This document shows positions 36,072 through 48,683 of a stretch of DNA of 64,000 bases, in pieces (the first letter of the stretch is position 1; each line of letters begins with the position of its first letter). The translations under genes and the position numbers were made by a program. The stretch spans positions 122,904,133 to 122,968,132 of the forward strand of contig OW121853.1 in the NCBI GenBank assembly GCA_933228895.1. The letters run 5' to 3'. This stretch comes from Platycnemis pennipes (lineage: Eukaryota > Arthropoda > Insecta > Odonata > Platycnemididae). The notes beneath the pieces were generated by a model. That model did not search any database and was not told the DNA's origin. It worked only from the letters and a program-made list of their open reading frames with translations.

Positions 36072-37309
36072 CTGTGGCCCGAGTCATTAATTTTCGTTGC
36101 GCACCGTCGTTGAGCCTCGTGACGAATATGTACCTCAACGAAACATAGATCGAATCTTTAAATTATTCGTTAACAATGCACCAAAAATCTTCGTTTCGTT
36201 AATACCACTTGTACTGCAGCGAACTCCGAAACGGAAACCAAAATAAAACAAATGACTACGCCAACCTAACGATATCCATGTAATACTTTTGCACATACTG
36301 GGTCAGCCACGAAAGTTTAGGCAATTTCGTAAATTTTGTATGCATAGGAAAGAGAAAAAAATATTAAAATTAGGATGTTTTAACTATTTCCATGTTCTAA
36401 GGTAGCTAAAGTTTAAAAGAAGAAATGAATGAATATGCTACAGGATATTTAATAAGCTTTAATAGCGTCCTAAAATTTTCCTTAAATTACGTTTAAATAT
36501 GTTATGGACTAATCCGAATTCTTCGTTTGAAAATCTCATTAAAATATGAGGAATAATAGTTGTAATTTTTATATTTAAACATTTAATAAAAAATGATCAA
36601 TGACAAACCAAATCAATCAGGAAAATCGAGTACGATTAATTTAGGGGCGAATCTTCGGGCATCATAACTAATTTCATGCTCTCTAGATCTCCCCTTACAT
36701 ATTCCGCAACTCTGTTCACATGGGCAATTGAATTCAGGGTTGTACTTACCATATGGCGTACCCGGCGGCCGCTGGGGGCCTCGCGAGAGAGTAATTCTAA
36801 ATGTAGTTGTAAGTAACCACCTACTAGCAGAGTATTAATTGTGATAGACATCTGTATTCATTATGTATTGTCTCCATACGCAAGGAAAAGTCTATGTCAA
36901 ACTGCCAGGTTGCAAGACTATAACATTGGGGCCGTCATTCTAGATTCCGCCGGGGGATTCTGAGGTCATAAACACGTCACTGATTGAATATCTTCCTCTG
37001 CCGACTTATATCTTTTGTACATATTCTGGAATCTTTCTTCGTCAAATGTTCCTCGTAACAACAGAATATGTCTTCCGGCCACAATATTCGTCAGCCAAAA
37101 CCAACCAAAACGAATACAATTCCTTCGTTCAACCGTAAACGAATGCTCTTTGTTGTTCGTTGCGCAAACGAATAAAAACATTCGTTAGCAACGACTGTTT
37201 TCGAGACTCGCGCTAGTGGACTAACGAAGAACTTGAAACTAATGACGTCATCGTTGCGACAAATTTCATTCATTATAGCGAAACGAGAGATTCACGACTC
37301 GGGCCACTG
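36072..37309. mobile_element. TIR element with CNGTGGCCCGAGTC termini
   Basis: TGGCCCGAGTC at 36073-36085 region and GACTCGGGCCA near 37296-37306 form inverted ends, followed inward by CGTT/AACGAA-rich sequence on both sides (ATTCGTTAACAA, ATTCGTTAGCAACGA). Terminal CAGTGG resembles hAT ends, but no 8-bp duplication is seen. Confidence 0.5.
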
Positions 37310-39640
37310 ATTGGAAAACGACGGAGGATCGGTTCGCCAGTACACCTGGTTTCTCTTCATGGAGGAAAAACTACAGCGGGTGCGACTTTCCATTGGGAAG
37401 GCCGACGAGACGCCCTCTCGAAGCGCTTGGCGCGGAAAAACCTCTGAGCCGCCACCGAGCGATACTTGGCAAACACACTCGCCCTTGAAGCCCAAGGTTT
37501 GGTGCTTGGAGCCAACGCCACTACGCGCGGCCAAATCCGTGGATTTCCCAGAAAGGGAGAGAGTTCTTACGGAACGCGGGAATGCCAAGCGTCGGCCGGG
37601 CGTAAGCAGTCTAGCGAAAGGCAAGGACCGTAACGACAAACCGATTTTATTACCACCTTCCTAGAAGGTATCGCTATAAAGCATTCCATTTCCGACTTTT
37701 GAAGGGAAAAAAGCCCTCCCCGTAGGGCATCTGATAACGGTTTTATCCAAAGACGAGAAAATAAATTAAACATCAAATGAATGCACCACTCTGTGATTTT
37801 GGAACCCCGGATTACATATGCTATTAAAGAATGGCATTATTCAACCCAAATATAAATTTTAACTAGTCAACGGCATGGTATGCGGGCTATTTCCAAGTAT
37901 TAACCACACAAGAAAACACAAACTTGATATGAATCGTCTACAATACATAAGAGTCAGATGAAGTGACTGGGAGAAAATTAACGAATAACAGATAATGCTT
38001 GCAGAATAACAGATAATGATAATGCTTGCCCACAAAAACTCCAATACAAAACAGTTATTTACAGAAAAATACTTAACAGAGGGGATGAAATTAATAACAA
38101 CAAAGCAACGATCATGCATGTAATACAAACAAGTGAGCACTGTGACAAAAACCAGACACTGAAAAATGAATAACATGTGGCAGCACTAACAATAAGACTA
38201 ATCACACAGGCTTATGAGCAGCACTATAGAGGAAGGTCACACTCCCTAATGGTGAGGTTTTCCTAGACTAGGAGAATAATACCCTGATTCCCTGAATTCT
38301 CTAGGAAAATGATTTCTTCTAATAAAGTTAACAGGAAGGCACATTACATCTAAAGCCATTTGAATCATGCCAAATGATTGTGAAAGAAAATTTACGTATT
38401 GTCATATGTTTTTATATTTACAAGCACTACATAACCTATGGACAAGTAAATAGAGGTGCTGATTAATTTTTATCCATTCTCAATGATATAATGCCAGGGA
38501 AAAAAGGAGGAGAACAGGCTCTCTAAATGCCATGAATAGAAGCTAAACTGAAGAGGAAAATGGCTTAGTAAAAGAAGTACACCCAAGAGTCAAAAGAGTC
38601 AGTAAGTCCTGTGAAAAACAATCCTGACCAGTAAAATACCACTAATTCTAAGACCTTGAAATAGTAAGGGCTTTCCATTATTTCACTTTGTCACAGCAGC
38701 ATTTTTCAACAAACAATTTTTACTCCACAAACAAATATCCAACAAAAGATTCTGTCCTCCTATAACATGTGACCCTGGTCAGGTTGAGATGAACAGAACG
38801 TCAATGACAACATTTAGAAAATGCAAACAGGTATGGTAGGCAGAAGCCATATCCACTAGCATTGTAAACCTTTTTGGATCCACTGTGCTGACCCACATTT
38901 TACCATGCCCACAGACAGGGAACAAGAGTACCATGGTAGAGGAGGGTCACCCATCCAGGCCCAATATTCCTATGGTGATCTAATGGAACCGGTATCACAA
39001 CATGGCTAGGCCCTTGTTTATGTCAATATTATAGACAATCTATGCTCACACTCCAATCCATATTATATGACGTTCAACCTTAAAAATATTATTAGCTTTC
39101 TATCACTGCCCTACGTATAACTTTTTCATGCAGCCTTTCTCTAAGATCACTAACAACAGCTTCAAACAACATTAACACTCACACCATTGGGTAATCTTCC
39201 ACAAGGAAAAAATCTTAATAAGTTTTATGTAAAAAAAAGCCCTCCTCATGATAATATATTGGATAAACCTTAAAAAAAATATATATGCAAAATCCGATGC
39301 AATGGAAATAGAGCCACCAAAAGTAGGTATCATCATTCGCACAAACCAATGAAATTTCATTAACGATGATATTGTGTTTTGGGATACTATCTTCATAATA
39401 ATAGTTAAGTTATGATATTCTCAAAGCAGGGTGTCTCCTAGTTTTAACTAGGCTAGGTGGAATAGAAATCACTGAAAATGAAAAATCCAACTTGGATCCT
39501 TTACCACCACTGTTCAAACCGAAGGTTGGTATGTTTGGTAAGGATGGAGCTCACCAAATACTAAGGCATACCAAGAGCATACAAAATTTACACAACAGGA
39601 TGTGGAGAGACTTTCCTTTCCCTGCACTGCCTGTACTTTA
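37310..39640. other. No gene recognised
   Basis: 37310-37740 is GC-richer with open frames on both strands but no recognised product. 37750-39640 is AT-rich; exons following the 39946-40132 exon may lie here but I could not identify them. Confidence 0.4.
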
Positions 39641-39780
39641 TCAGAGATCAGGTGTTCAGAAAATAACACCGCTTAGATTTTGCTGGACCCGTCATGGAGA
39701 CCTCTCCCAGGGTTGAACCCAGGGCCTCAAGTCACAAGTCCAACAATCCCCTCTGCAATATCACATCATAATTGTTAACT
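39640..39780 (-). mobile_element. Possible SINE head with B-box
   Basis: The minus strand reads CTTGTGACTTGAGGCCCTGG followed by GTTCAACCCTGG, a B-box-like word in a possible stem. Not related by eye to the other SINE family. Confidence 0.35.
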
Positions 39781-39945
39781 AATACCATCAAATAGTATAC
39801 CCCAAATACCCCAAAGAGCGGCTGTTTCTTAACATTTTATTCTTCTTGAATTAGACCCTAGTTTTCATGCATGAGAAAAATATACCTCATTCTGAATTTC
39901 AGCATAATTCCCACGAGATGATGGAGACTAGGTGCCTTCCCTTAC

Positions 39946-40220
39946 CTTGTTGTTGGAAGTAGTACTTATGCTGGTCAAGCATGTTCTCCTCCAGCCATTG
40001 GTCAACTTCTGATTTTTCACCACCATCTGCGTCCACCCAAGCGCCAATGAGAAGTTTGAAGAGAGAAAAGCATGCGAGGCAGACGATGCCCACAGCCAAA
40101 GGTGGTAAGTGCCACTGGTCTCGGATTGCCATTGTGTTGTCTTATTGCTGATTTTATCTGAAGCTTCCGGTTGAGGTCATTTTCCACGCACAGTCCACAT
40201 TCATATCCAAATGGCATTCA
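39946..40220 (-). CDS. Candidate host exon with start codon: membrane-anchored protein of unknown function (CDS 40132-39946)
   Basis: Not recognised. The exon has a good acceptor at 40222-40221 (CTTTATTGCAG), about 88 nt of 5' UTR, an ATG at 40132, and a near-consensus donor CAACAAG/GTAAGG at 39946, phase 1. It encodes 62 residues: a short N-terminal part, one hydrophobic segment (about residues 12-31, with AVGIVCLACFSLFKLLIGAW) and an acidic stretch EVDQWLEENMLDQHKYYF that could form a helical, SAM-like fold (inference). Codon content and splice sites support a real gene; the following exons at lower coordinates were not found. A strong donor at about 41471 (GACG/GTGAGG) could end a non-coding first exon. 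The 73-codon frame at 40582-40803 may be chance. Confidence 0.5.
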
Positions 40221-42369
40221 CTGCAATAAAGACAAAATGTCAGCGAATCCCTTAAAAAGTTAACAATTAGGGACTTTAGAAAATCAGGGATAGGGCATTA
40301 CAAATAGCTATTCCTAATGCCCTAGGATATTATGGAAAACTGAAACGATAACAGCACACATGATAGGTAGTCATGTACACATACATAATTGAATTGACTA
40401 AATGCCAATATATCCATGACGCGCTATTTAGCATATAATAGAATAGTGACATAATGAAACATTAAAAACAACTACATACTGCTAAAACACAGGGCAACGA
40501 TCCCAAACAATATGCGAATGGCCCATCCAAAGAAAAAAATCACCGACAACTTTGCACGTTCAGCAGTTACCCGTTAAATAATTAATAAGGACGATCAAGT
40601 AAAGTAGGTACATACCGAAATAAAAGGTGCTCAACAACGGACAATTTAAAATCAACAGGTAATTTACACTTAATTATCTCTCCTATGATCTGGCAAACGA
40701 TTTCCACTCCCAACCCAGCTTGGTTTCTATGAAAGACTAGATTTTTTGTAACACAGCGAGTGGAAAGGGGACTGTAAACAAGTTGGCTCACTCCAGGTTT
40801 CACATCGCAAGAACGGCGGTTTAAAATGCAGAGACGTCATTGATCATATGCCATTGCATCTCGAATAAGGAGATTAAAAAATGCGCGCGGGGTCCAGAGT
40901 ACCTAATCATAGTACCCTTGATAACACTTGAGAAAAAAATTTAAATCTAAAGTAAGATAAATTCTTAAATTTGGCAGGAAATTGACCTTCAACACGTTCC
41001 CTAATCCTAGAAAGACAGATCGCTGACGAAGCTTGCTGAATGTCACAATCAAATTAAAGCAATCGACACTGACGAATGGCCGTCAAAATGAATTACTTCC
41101 TTTTCACTTTAAAACATCTCAACAGGAAAAACTATAAACGCAAGCGTATGTCTTTCTTACCCAAGAGCGGCGGGACAAGCTGTATTTAACGCGACAAATA
41201 ACTAAGACACATTCCCGTTAACAACTTTAAACGTCAACCACATACCACATGCGAAGGACAAATGACACTGTTTATCTGACCCATACTTTCCTAAATATTT
41301 CCAATACAACGTTTTCTAGGGTAAATACACATATAACTGGCAATACCGTACATAAAAAATGATAACAATGACAGACCGACAAGAGGATCCGACGCCCAAA
41401 TACATCAACCATAAACAAGCACAAAGATGAATGAAACCTCATAATAACATAATAAACACTTCCTCCTCACCGTCGCTGGATGAAAACTGATACTCATAGT
41501 GAATGGCACAACTATTCCACGACACTGAGCAAAATCAGGAGCGGATAACATGGGAAACATCTTTCGCAAATACTCACCGGTTACATGATCCTTGTGTATA
41601 GAAGACTAGATGGATGACTCACAGTACACTTTCACTAAAATACATTCTATATATTGACATCTCTTTACAAGCTATCACAACCACGATAAATGCAATTAAC
41701 TGTTGTAAAACTATAGAAGACACCCCTGATTTAATAAATAAACGTTAGCTATTTCGCAACCGAAGTATTGCGGATTGACGACATCACTTGTTTTGCTGAA
41801 GCAGACGGCGCTAGGGACACGCGGGCGACTCAAATTATGATATGTAGCTTAAGGTAAAACTAATTAGCATTAACGAGTTCTGAACCACAAAATGTTTCCT
41901 TAAAACCTCAATTCTATTTATCACGCCCCTCATAGTAAGCTGTGTCTGCGGAGTTTCATGCATTACTATTTAAAGCAATTGTAAGTATCTGCATTTTTAC
42001 TTTTTCCTACATAATATTTCTCCCAATAATATAAACATTCAAGCCAATAAACACACGATAGCTATTCTTCAATAATGTACAGTGATATATATATATTAAA
42101 ATTCTCTCTTCGAATTACTCAACAGTTTTATAACTCGGAATATTCTCACGCTGTAAATTATATTAATGAAAATACATGAAAACAGTGGATTTCCCAGTGG
42201 TCCATCGATATAACCAGATTTATCTCAAAAATATAAAAGCATATTAATGAAGTGAACAGAGTAGATTATATTGGTAAGCGAGAAAATATGCTGCAGCATC
42301 TGAGAAAATCTCTCATCGCCTAAACTTAACCTTATCAGACCAAAATATTGCTTTATTGAACATGGGCTT
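40221..42369. other. Upstream region of the candidate gene at 39946-40220
   Basis: Mostly AT-rich. A strong minus-strand donor at 41471 (GACG/GTGAGG) and a GC-richer patch at 41790-41830 could be a non-coding first exon and its promoter; no TATA box or initiator is clear enough to call. Confidence 0.3.
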
Positions 42370-43112
42370 TTTACTTAATTAAAAATTTTTGTTTTGGATT
42401 GAAAAATAGGAGACTGCTAGTGGAATTCAATTAAAGTATATTTTATTACACTCAATCTACTTTGCAGCTTATTAGTGTTTTTTCATTAATTATAATATGT
42501 TAATTTTAAAATCAAGGGATTCTCTCTGGACGTCAATTATGGGGAAATACTTTGTATGCTACAATTGGATACTTTATCCCATAGAAGTGTTAAGGCTGAC
42601 TTATTATTTTTGTATAAACTTTTAAATAATAGAATTGATTCTCCAGATCTTCTTGGGTCTGTAAATCTAAGAGTACCATCTCACAATACTAGGAATTACA
42701 TGGTGTTTTCGAACAATTACCACAGGACTTCTTATGGACGTGGTGCCCCAATTGAAAGAATATTAAGGAATTTTAACCTCCTTGGGAATTCACTGGATAT
42801 TTTTAACTCTTCTGTTATCCAAATTAAGAATTTAAAGATTGTATGCTATAAGGAATGTGACATCTGTCAATGATGTTTTTCTGCATTTTATTGTGATGTA
42901 TTTTATTGTGACGTACATATGGTACTGAGAATGTTCAAATAATTGTATTTTATAATGTGTTTAGGGTTGTATTATTGTATCTTATAACTCCTGATTCTAT
43001 GACTGCATAACTTATGATTCTATGGTACTGATTTGTTTATTATTTTTATAATGTGTTTGTATGGTAATATGGGCGTTTTGCCCGTTAAAGCAAATAAATA
43101 AATAAATAAATA
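42370..43112 (+). mobile_element. Jockey/CR1-group LINE 3' end with TAAA tail
   Basis: Frame 42556-42873 reads LSHRSVKADLLFLYKLLNNR, IDSPDLLGSVNLRVPSHNTR and IERILRNFN, the C-terminal end of a non-LTR reverse transcriptase. The 3' UTR ends GGGCGTTTTGCCCGTTAAAG followed by four AAAT units at 43091-43110. Confidence 0.8.
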
Positions 43113-45119
43113 TGTCAACATTTTGTGAAGTACATTTACAAGATTGCAACCAGTTTGCAGACCTTTGATTAAGTTGTTTATGGGAGTTGATTTGATGATA
43201 ATAAATTCTAATGACACAGAAACGTTTTTTTTTATAAGATAAGCTGCTACTTTCCTGATGATAAACAATACAGTAATTAATTCCCATTAAATAATTTACT
43301 TACAACCTTGGTTTCCTCCATCCCAACTCTCCTTACCCTCTAATTCTTCCTTCCATTGTCTCTCCAAAGGTCACCCAAAATATGAGTGCGCTACACTCTG
43401 GGCCTAACTAGTCCTTCCACTCCCACCCATTCAGATTATGAGGCAGCAGTAGAGATATTGATTCATGATATGCTCCAAAATCTGAGGTAATATCACATTG
43501 CCTAAACTTAACCTTATCATGTGTAAAATGATTTGCTATCCATGGTAGTGTTTCTCTTGGACCACTTTTTTTGTCTTCTACGATAACATTTCAACTTAAA
43601 TCAATGATCTCATGCCTAATTCACCTGAGTTACAGCTTCCGATTTCTGATGAGACTTCAGTAGGTACACAACATTATTAGCACAAAAGAAGCCACAAATT
43701 TACATTTAAAATGATAAAAATTGTGACAACCCTATTATTTAATTTATTTAAGTACCTACATAGTTAGATGGTAAATGCCATTATAATGAACCTATTCAAT
43801 TTACTTTGATAATGGTTGCATAAGAAATACAAATTAAACATTTATCAAATATAAATGATAACAGAGCAAGTGATGCAGTGGTTAGTAGCATTTACCCTTC
43901 AGTGGGCACATGAAATTTTGTCACACCATTAGGTGCACATGCTGGGCCAAACTTGTGGCCCAGCATGAATTTGTTCAATACTGGCTACTATTTTCAATTT
44001 TTGTGTATTATAAATACAATGGCAATCCCACCACTAAATGAAAGAACAAAGTAAAAAAAAAAGAAATTAAATAATTTGAAAAATCATGCCCACTGCTTTT
44101 CCATACAAGTGGTGAAAATAGTCAGGTAATAGGTTTACTACAATAAAAACCCACTATCTATACTCAAATTGTAGTGTAGGAGTATATTATAATGTAACAT
44201 ACAAACTAAGATTTGTTATCATATTTTTACTTTCAAAGTTTTCTCTGTAGTTGGGAGAAAATAATAAATAATACAATCCTGCTGGATTAGGAGTAATCGG
44301 ATCGTGAAATAGAGCCGGTCTGAATGGGCCACAACCGTGGACCATGAGACTATGCGCATAACCCTTATCCATCAATGACACGTTTTATTGTGCTATATTT
44401 TTAGTTCAATATTTGTCTACCTTGTCGTAACAAACAATGTCTGGGGCATTTCCATTACATTATGTGAAAGGGGCTTCCTTTCTTGCATGTTCTGCAGGCG
44501 AGGTGGGCTAGGGAAAGGGAGAGGGCAAACATCTCAGCCAAACCCATCTCCCTGCTCTCAGTAATGCAGGGGCTACCCTCAACAAGCGAAGATTCACACC
44601 ACTGAGAAGAATTGCACAGCAGCTTTTTTAGTATACTGCATCCCCTAATCAGCGCTCCTTTGCCCTCGGTGAGAGTAAGGTATATGTTTGGACAGAGTAC
44701 ATGTGTTCCTGGCTAGGAGCGTGCGGCCACGTGTACAGTGTGCTTCGTGCTCGCGAATTAAGCCACAGAGTGTGAGTGTATCCATTTATCATTTGTCATC
44801 ATAACCCTGGGTGATGTGGCCATATACACAGTTCATTTGTACTCCAAGGTAAGCTACCTTCTCATGGATGGTATACCTCTTGTATTTATTCAGAAATCAG
44901 TTTTGGTTCTCCCTGCAATGCACCATGAATCTTCCGTTGATCTGGAGATTGGTAATTTAATCCCAAAATTCTTACGTTTAGCAGCAGGACTTTAATTTTA
45001 ATGTACCTACTGGGCCAACTCTCTCTAATTATAATTTGATGCGTAATACAAGATGCTGGCCTATGGTGATGTTTATGATGTATTATTGGTGTCCATGGCC
45101 TCAGGTTTTTCAATGCAAA
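43113..45119. other. No gene recognised
   Basis: AT-rich. GCCTAAACTTAACCTTATCA at 43500 repeats a word from 42318, so part of this is likely old repeat. 43935-43970 holds a small TGGGCCA/TGGCCCA hairpin. Confidence 0.4.
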
Positions 45120-45121
45120 TA

Positions 45122-45293
45122 CAGTCAAGCCCACTTATATCAAACTCGCTTATAACGAAGTTCCAGTTTTAATGAAGTGAAGGCTATTCCCCATCAAAGA
45201 GAGGAGGGAAAAACTGGTCCACATATAATGAAGTCCAGTTATTACAAAGTAAATATTCAGCCCCTTCAACTTTGTTATAAACGGGCTTGACCG
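45122..45293. mobile_element. pogo/Tigger-type MITE, 172 bp
   Basis: Ends CAGTCAAGCCCACTTATATC and GTTATAAACGGGCTTGACCG, flanked by TA at 45120-45121 and 45294-45295. Internal ATAACGAAGTTC and TAATGAAGTCC words are typical of such elements. Confidence 0.82.
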
Positions 45294-46025
45294 TAGTAAA
45301 TATTGCCAAGTGGTAAGGTGGGATTTATTCCAAACTGTAGCCTACGAAATGGTAAAACCACAAAGAGTGCAACGGAGAGCAAGTACAACCTTCCTAGCGC
45401 TATTAAGAGCATGCACTTGTTCTACTCCAGTTGATCAATGAGGTTCCTATGCAAGGTGCCTGTGGTATAGGAACCAAGAAAATGACAAGACGATAAATAT
45501 AGAGACATAAATGGGAAATGGGCATACTACGATCACCTCAGACACATCTGAGAAAATGTCCATACTGTATATTTAATTAACTTTGAGCAAACATCTGGAT
45601 ATCATTATAATACAAAGCTACAGCAGCATAACTGTAACAGCATGTGAGACTGCAGTCTACTATAGGCATGGTTTTTCCCCGAGAAGGGAGGCCTGCCACA
45701 AGGGTCGTAAGGTTAAGGCAACCACAACAGCTCAGAGCCAAAATGGTATTCAAAATTGTTTCATTTTGGCAACTTCATAGTTTGTGAAACACAATCATTA
45801 TACATGTAAACATATCTCATGGATGGTTTTAAGGTTAAAAAAGTTATTTGATTCATAGCCCACCCCATACTTAACTATTACTTGAAAATGGGAAGAAAAT
45901 GAATCTCATATTGCCATAGTGTTGTTCATTGAACTGCTGAAGAGTTGATTCACTTGCTGATTTAATTCCTTCTTTTGCAGTTTTGCTTCCATCACTCTCG
46001 CCTTTCCACACTAACAGGTTCCTAG

Positions 46026-46437
46026 TAGAGGACTGCACATGGGTGCCAAATACGGTCAAGGGTCGCTCGCCTGTGTGCGAGAGATAAAGAGAGAGGCACA
46101 ATGCAAAGACATTTGACGGACTTTTCCTAAGTGTCATGAATGTGACCTAATGGAGAACTTGCAGAGTACAGCTGGGTGGGCAACCGCCCTAAGATCGTCA
46201 CTGCAGTATATCTTTCCCAAGGGTCTTTGCCGTTTGCAATATTTTTTGCTCACTCTTTTACCACCCCTCCCCTCAGTTTGGGAGAGCAACCCGGGCAACC
46301 GCCTAGGATGCAAGCACCTGTGGTGAACAGGCACGGTCCGGCGTCTACATCACATGGGCGGAGGCGAACACGGGTGAGGGCGCCAGTCACGGGTGGGCGA
46401 GGGTCGCCTGGATTTTGTGCCTGTTTGCAGGCCTCTA
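46026..46437. mobile_element. hAT-type MITE, 412 bp
   Basis: Ends TAGAGGACTGCACATGGGTG and TTTGCAGGCCTCTA; perfect 8-bp target duplication GTTCCTAG at 46018-46025 and 46438-46445. GC-rich for this region, which creates long spurious frames on both strands. Confidence 0.85.
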
Positions 46438-46445
46438 GTTCCTAG

Positions 46446-47814
46446 CATCAGCTGCTTCATCAAGAAAAATCTGGCTAAAATTTGCTTTTTTGGTTAAAAG
46501 TCAGCAGCAGTGGACAGCAGGAGTGAAACTATACTGTCTTTTCATCATAAATAACATGGCAAAACCCATCATGATGCAAAGTTTAGCATGTCACCACCGT
46601 GGAAACCTACTTTTGGAGAAGAAAAATCATATTTATCCTTTCCAGCAATAAAATATGCCATTTCTTTACTTTTATAATTTTTATTTCATTTTAATCTTGA
46701 CACAAAATTTAGAGAAACACAACAGGCATGGAAATTACCATAGGATTAACCTTTTCAAGTTACTTTTTGTGATGACATCAATGCTGTAGCGCAGTTAAAT
46801 CCATACCACATTCCAACTGGTATTTCTGCTTACGAGGTGGTGGATGGTAAAAGATTAGTTTCTCACCATTATGACATGAATTTGGATCCTGGAATATTTT
46901 CTATCACAATACATATTCACTTAAAATCATTGTAGATCTACTCTGGGATTCTACACTGGGAATGCTCTTGAGAGAGCACTGGTAACCCCCAACTTTGTAT
47001 TAGACATATGTTTGGAAAAACTTCCATCACAAACAAATTTGGGTTAATAGAATATTTAAAAGCCAATAGATACCATCTAATTCAAAGGTAACATGGAATT
47101 ATAAATTTGAACTAAATGAAAAACCATTAACAAGTTTAATACATAATATTTTATCGAGGAGCATCACAAGACATTATTGTCCAATTTTCATGACAATATT
47201 GTTATTATCATTTCATTTTTCAGAAATACTGAAGTGCTCAAGGACATAATGCTTGAGTATGTAAATAATATGTATGTACAATACCAAAATAGTCATCACT
47301 TCTCATTGAAATAAAGAAACTTAATCAATGAATACTTAGCACAGCATGGATTGCAATATAGTAGTATCAGGGATGGGAGGGATTAACCTGAAAGACTGAA
47401 TATCATTATGGATTTCAAATGGCATGCTGCATTACATCGTCAATGGGTCACTTGATGCAACAATCTATCCTACTCGCTGTGTAAGTTGATTCAACTTACA
47501 ATGCTGTTTCATTACAGCACACGACTTCAGAGATATAAAAACACAAATGAAAACTTAAGTGCTTACATTCGTTTTGACACAGCCCACTGTGTATTGTGGA
47601 TGTCTTTTTCTGCTACAGAATGAAAACATTTCAATATTCCTCATTCTTACATTATCCTGATTTAGTAGTGGCCGATTTGATGAACCAGCATGTATCTGTG
47701 ATGTGTCTTATGTTAGAGGTTGGTGACACATTTTGGGCTAAACAGAAGTGAATGAAACAACGTAAAGTTGTTTTTTATATCATGATAGATTCAGAACATA
47801 GAATACTTTTTTGT
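46446..47814. other. No gene recognised
   Basis: AT-rich unrecognised DNA left of the inverted arm at 47815. Confidence 0.45.
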
Positions 47815-47900
47815 TTGATGCATGGCAAATAACATCCACCAAGAATAACAGTTAAAAGGTATGGTTTATTGGAGGGAATTGTGGGTATCATAAAATTTAG
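47815..47900. repeat. Left arm of an 86-bp inverted repeat that encloses the piggyBac copy
   Basis: This segment matches the reverse complement of 51282-51368 at roughly 90 percent by eye. Core words such as TGGCAAATAACATCC, AAGAATAAC and AAAAGGTATGGTTTATTGG are shared. Between the arms lie a LINE 3' end and the piggyBac element, so the arms probably belong to an older foldback or TIR element that received both. Confidence 0.8.
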
Positions 47901-47917
47901 ATTCATGACTTAGAACA

Positions 47918-48352
47918 TACATCTGGAGGATTCTACTATATGGCAGCAAAGCATGGACAATAACAGTAGCAGAAAAGTCCAGGCATTTGAAACGTGGTGC
48001 TACCGAAAAATGCTGAAGATAAAATGGATCGATTGAGTGACAAACGAAGAAGTCTTAAGCATAGTGGGAGAGAAGAGATGTCTACTGAAAACCCTAAAAA
48101 GAAGATGGGACAACTTAATAGGCCACATCTTAAGACACGATGGCCTGTGACAATCGTCGAGGAAAAAGTGAACAGGACGAATGGAAAAGGCAAGCCTCGT
48201 AAGAGGTATATGGAGCAAGTTGTGAAGGATGTAAAAGAGAGAAGCTACGTCAATATGAAGAGGTTGGCCAATAGAAGAATCGAGTGAATAGAAAAATCCA
48301 GTTGAAGGCCTTTGTCAAACCAATCCTAGGATTGTTGACCAATGACGATGAT
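47918..48352 (+). mobile_element. RTE-like LINE 3' end, between the inverted arms
   Basis: Reads ILLYGSKAWTITVAEKS, then with frameshifts FETWCYRKMLKIKW, and LLKTLKRRWDNLIGHILRHD, GKGKPRKRYMEQVVKDVKER in another frame (47994-48287), and ends CCAATCCTAGGATTGTTGAC. Confidence 0.85.
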
Positions 48353-48683
48353 AGATTCAGATGGCCAATGGGATTTGTACTGAAGTTTTAACTGCTACTA
48401 TTATGCCAACCCTCACCTAAGATACATTTAGGAATCACACGCACTCAATCATCGATTAATATAGAGATTTGTTTGATTTCTAGGGATCAATAAGTAGAGG
48501 ATGTTTTGGTGGTAGAGAAGATGATGGCACTTCCGTTTCGTAGCTCTATTGTTTCTCCCATTCTGCTTCCAGAGGTCTGCATTCAGGAGGATGAGTTGAA
48601 TGCCACGGAGGAGGAGTCTTTTAGAACACTCACTGGTGTAAGGAGGTAGTCCGCAACCGAGCAACCAGATAAGCAGCCATCTT

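Noticed and set aside
46134..46445. 66- and 89-codon frames on both strands
   Set aside because: They lie within the GC-rich hAT MITE with an 8-bp target duplication.
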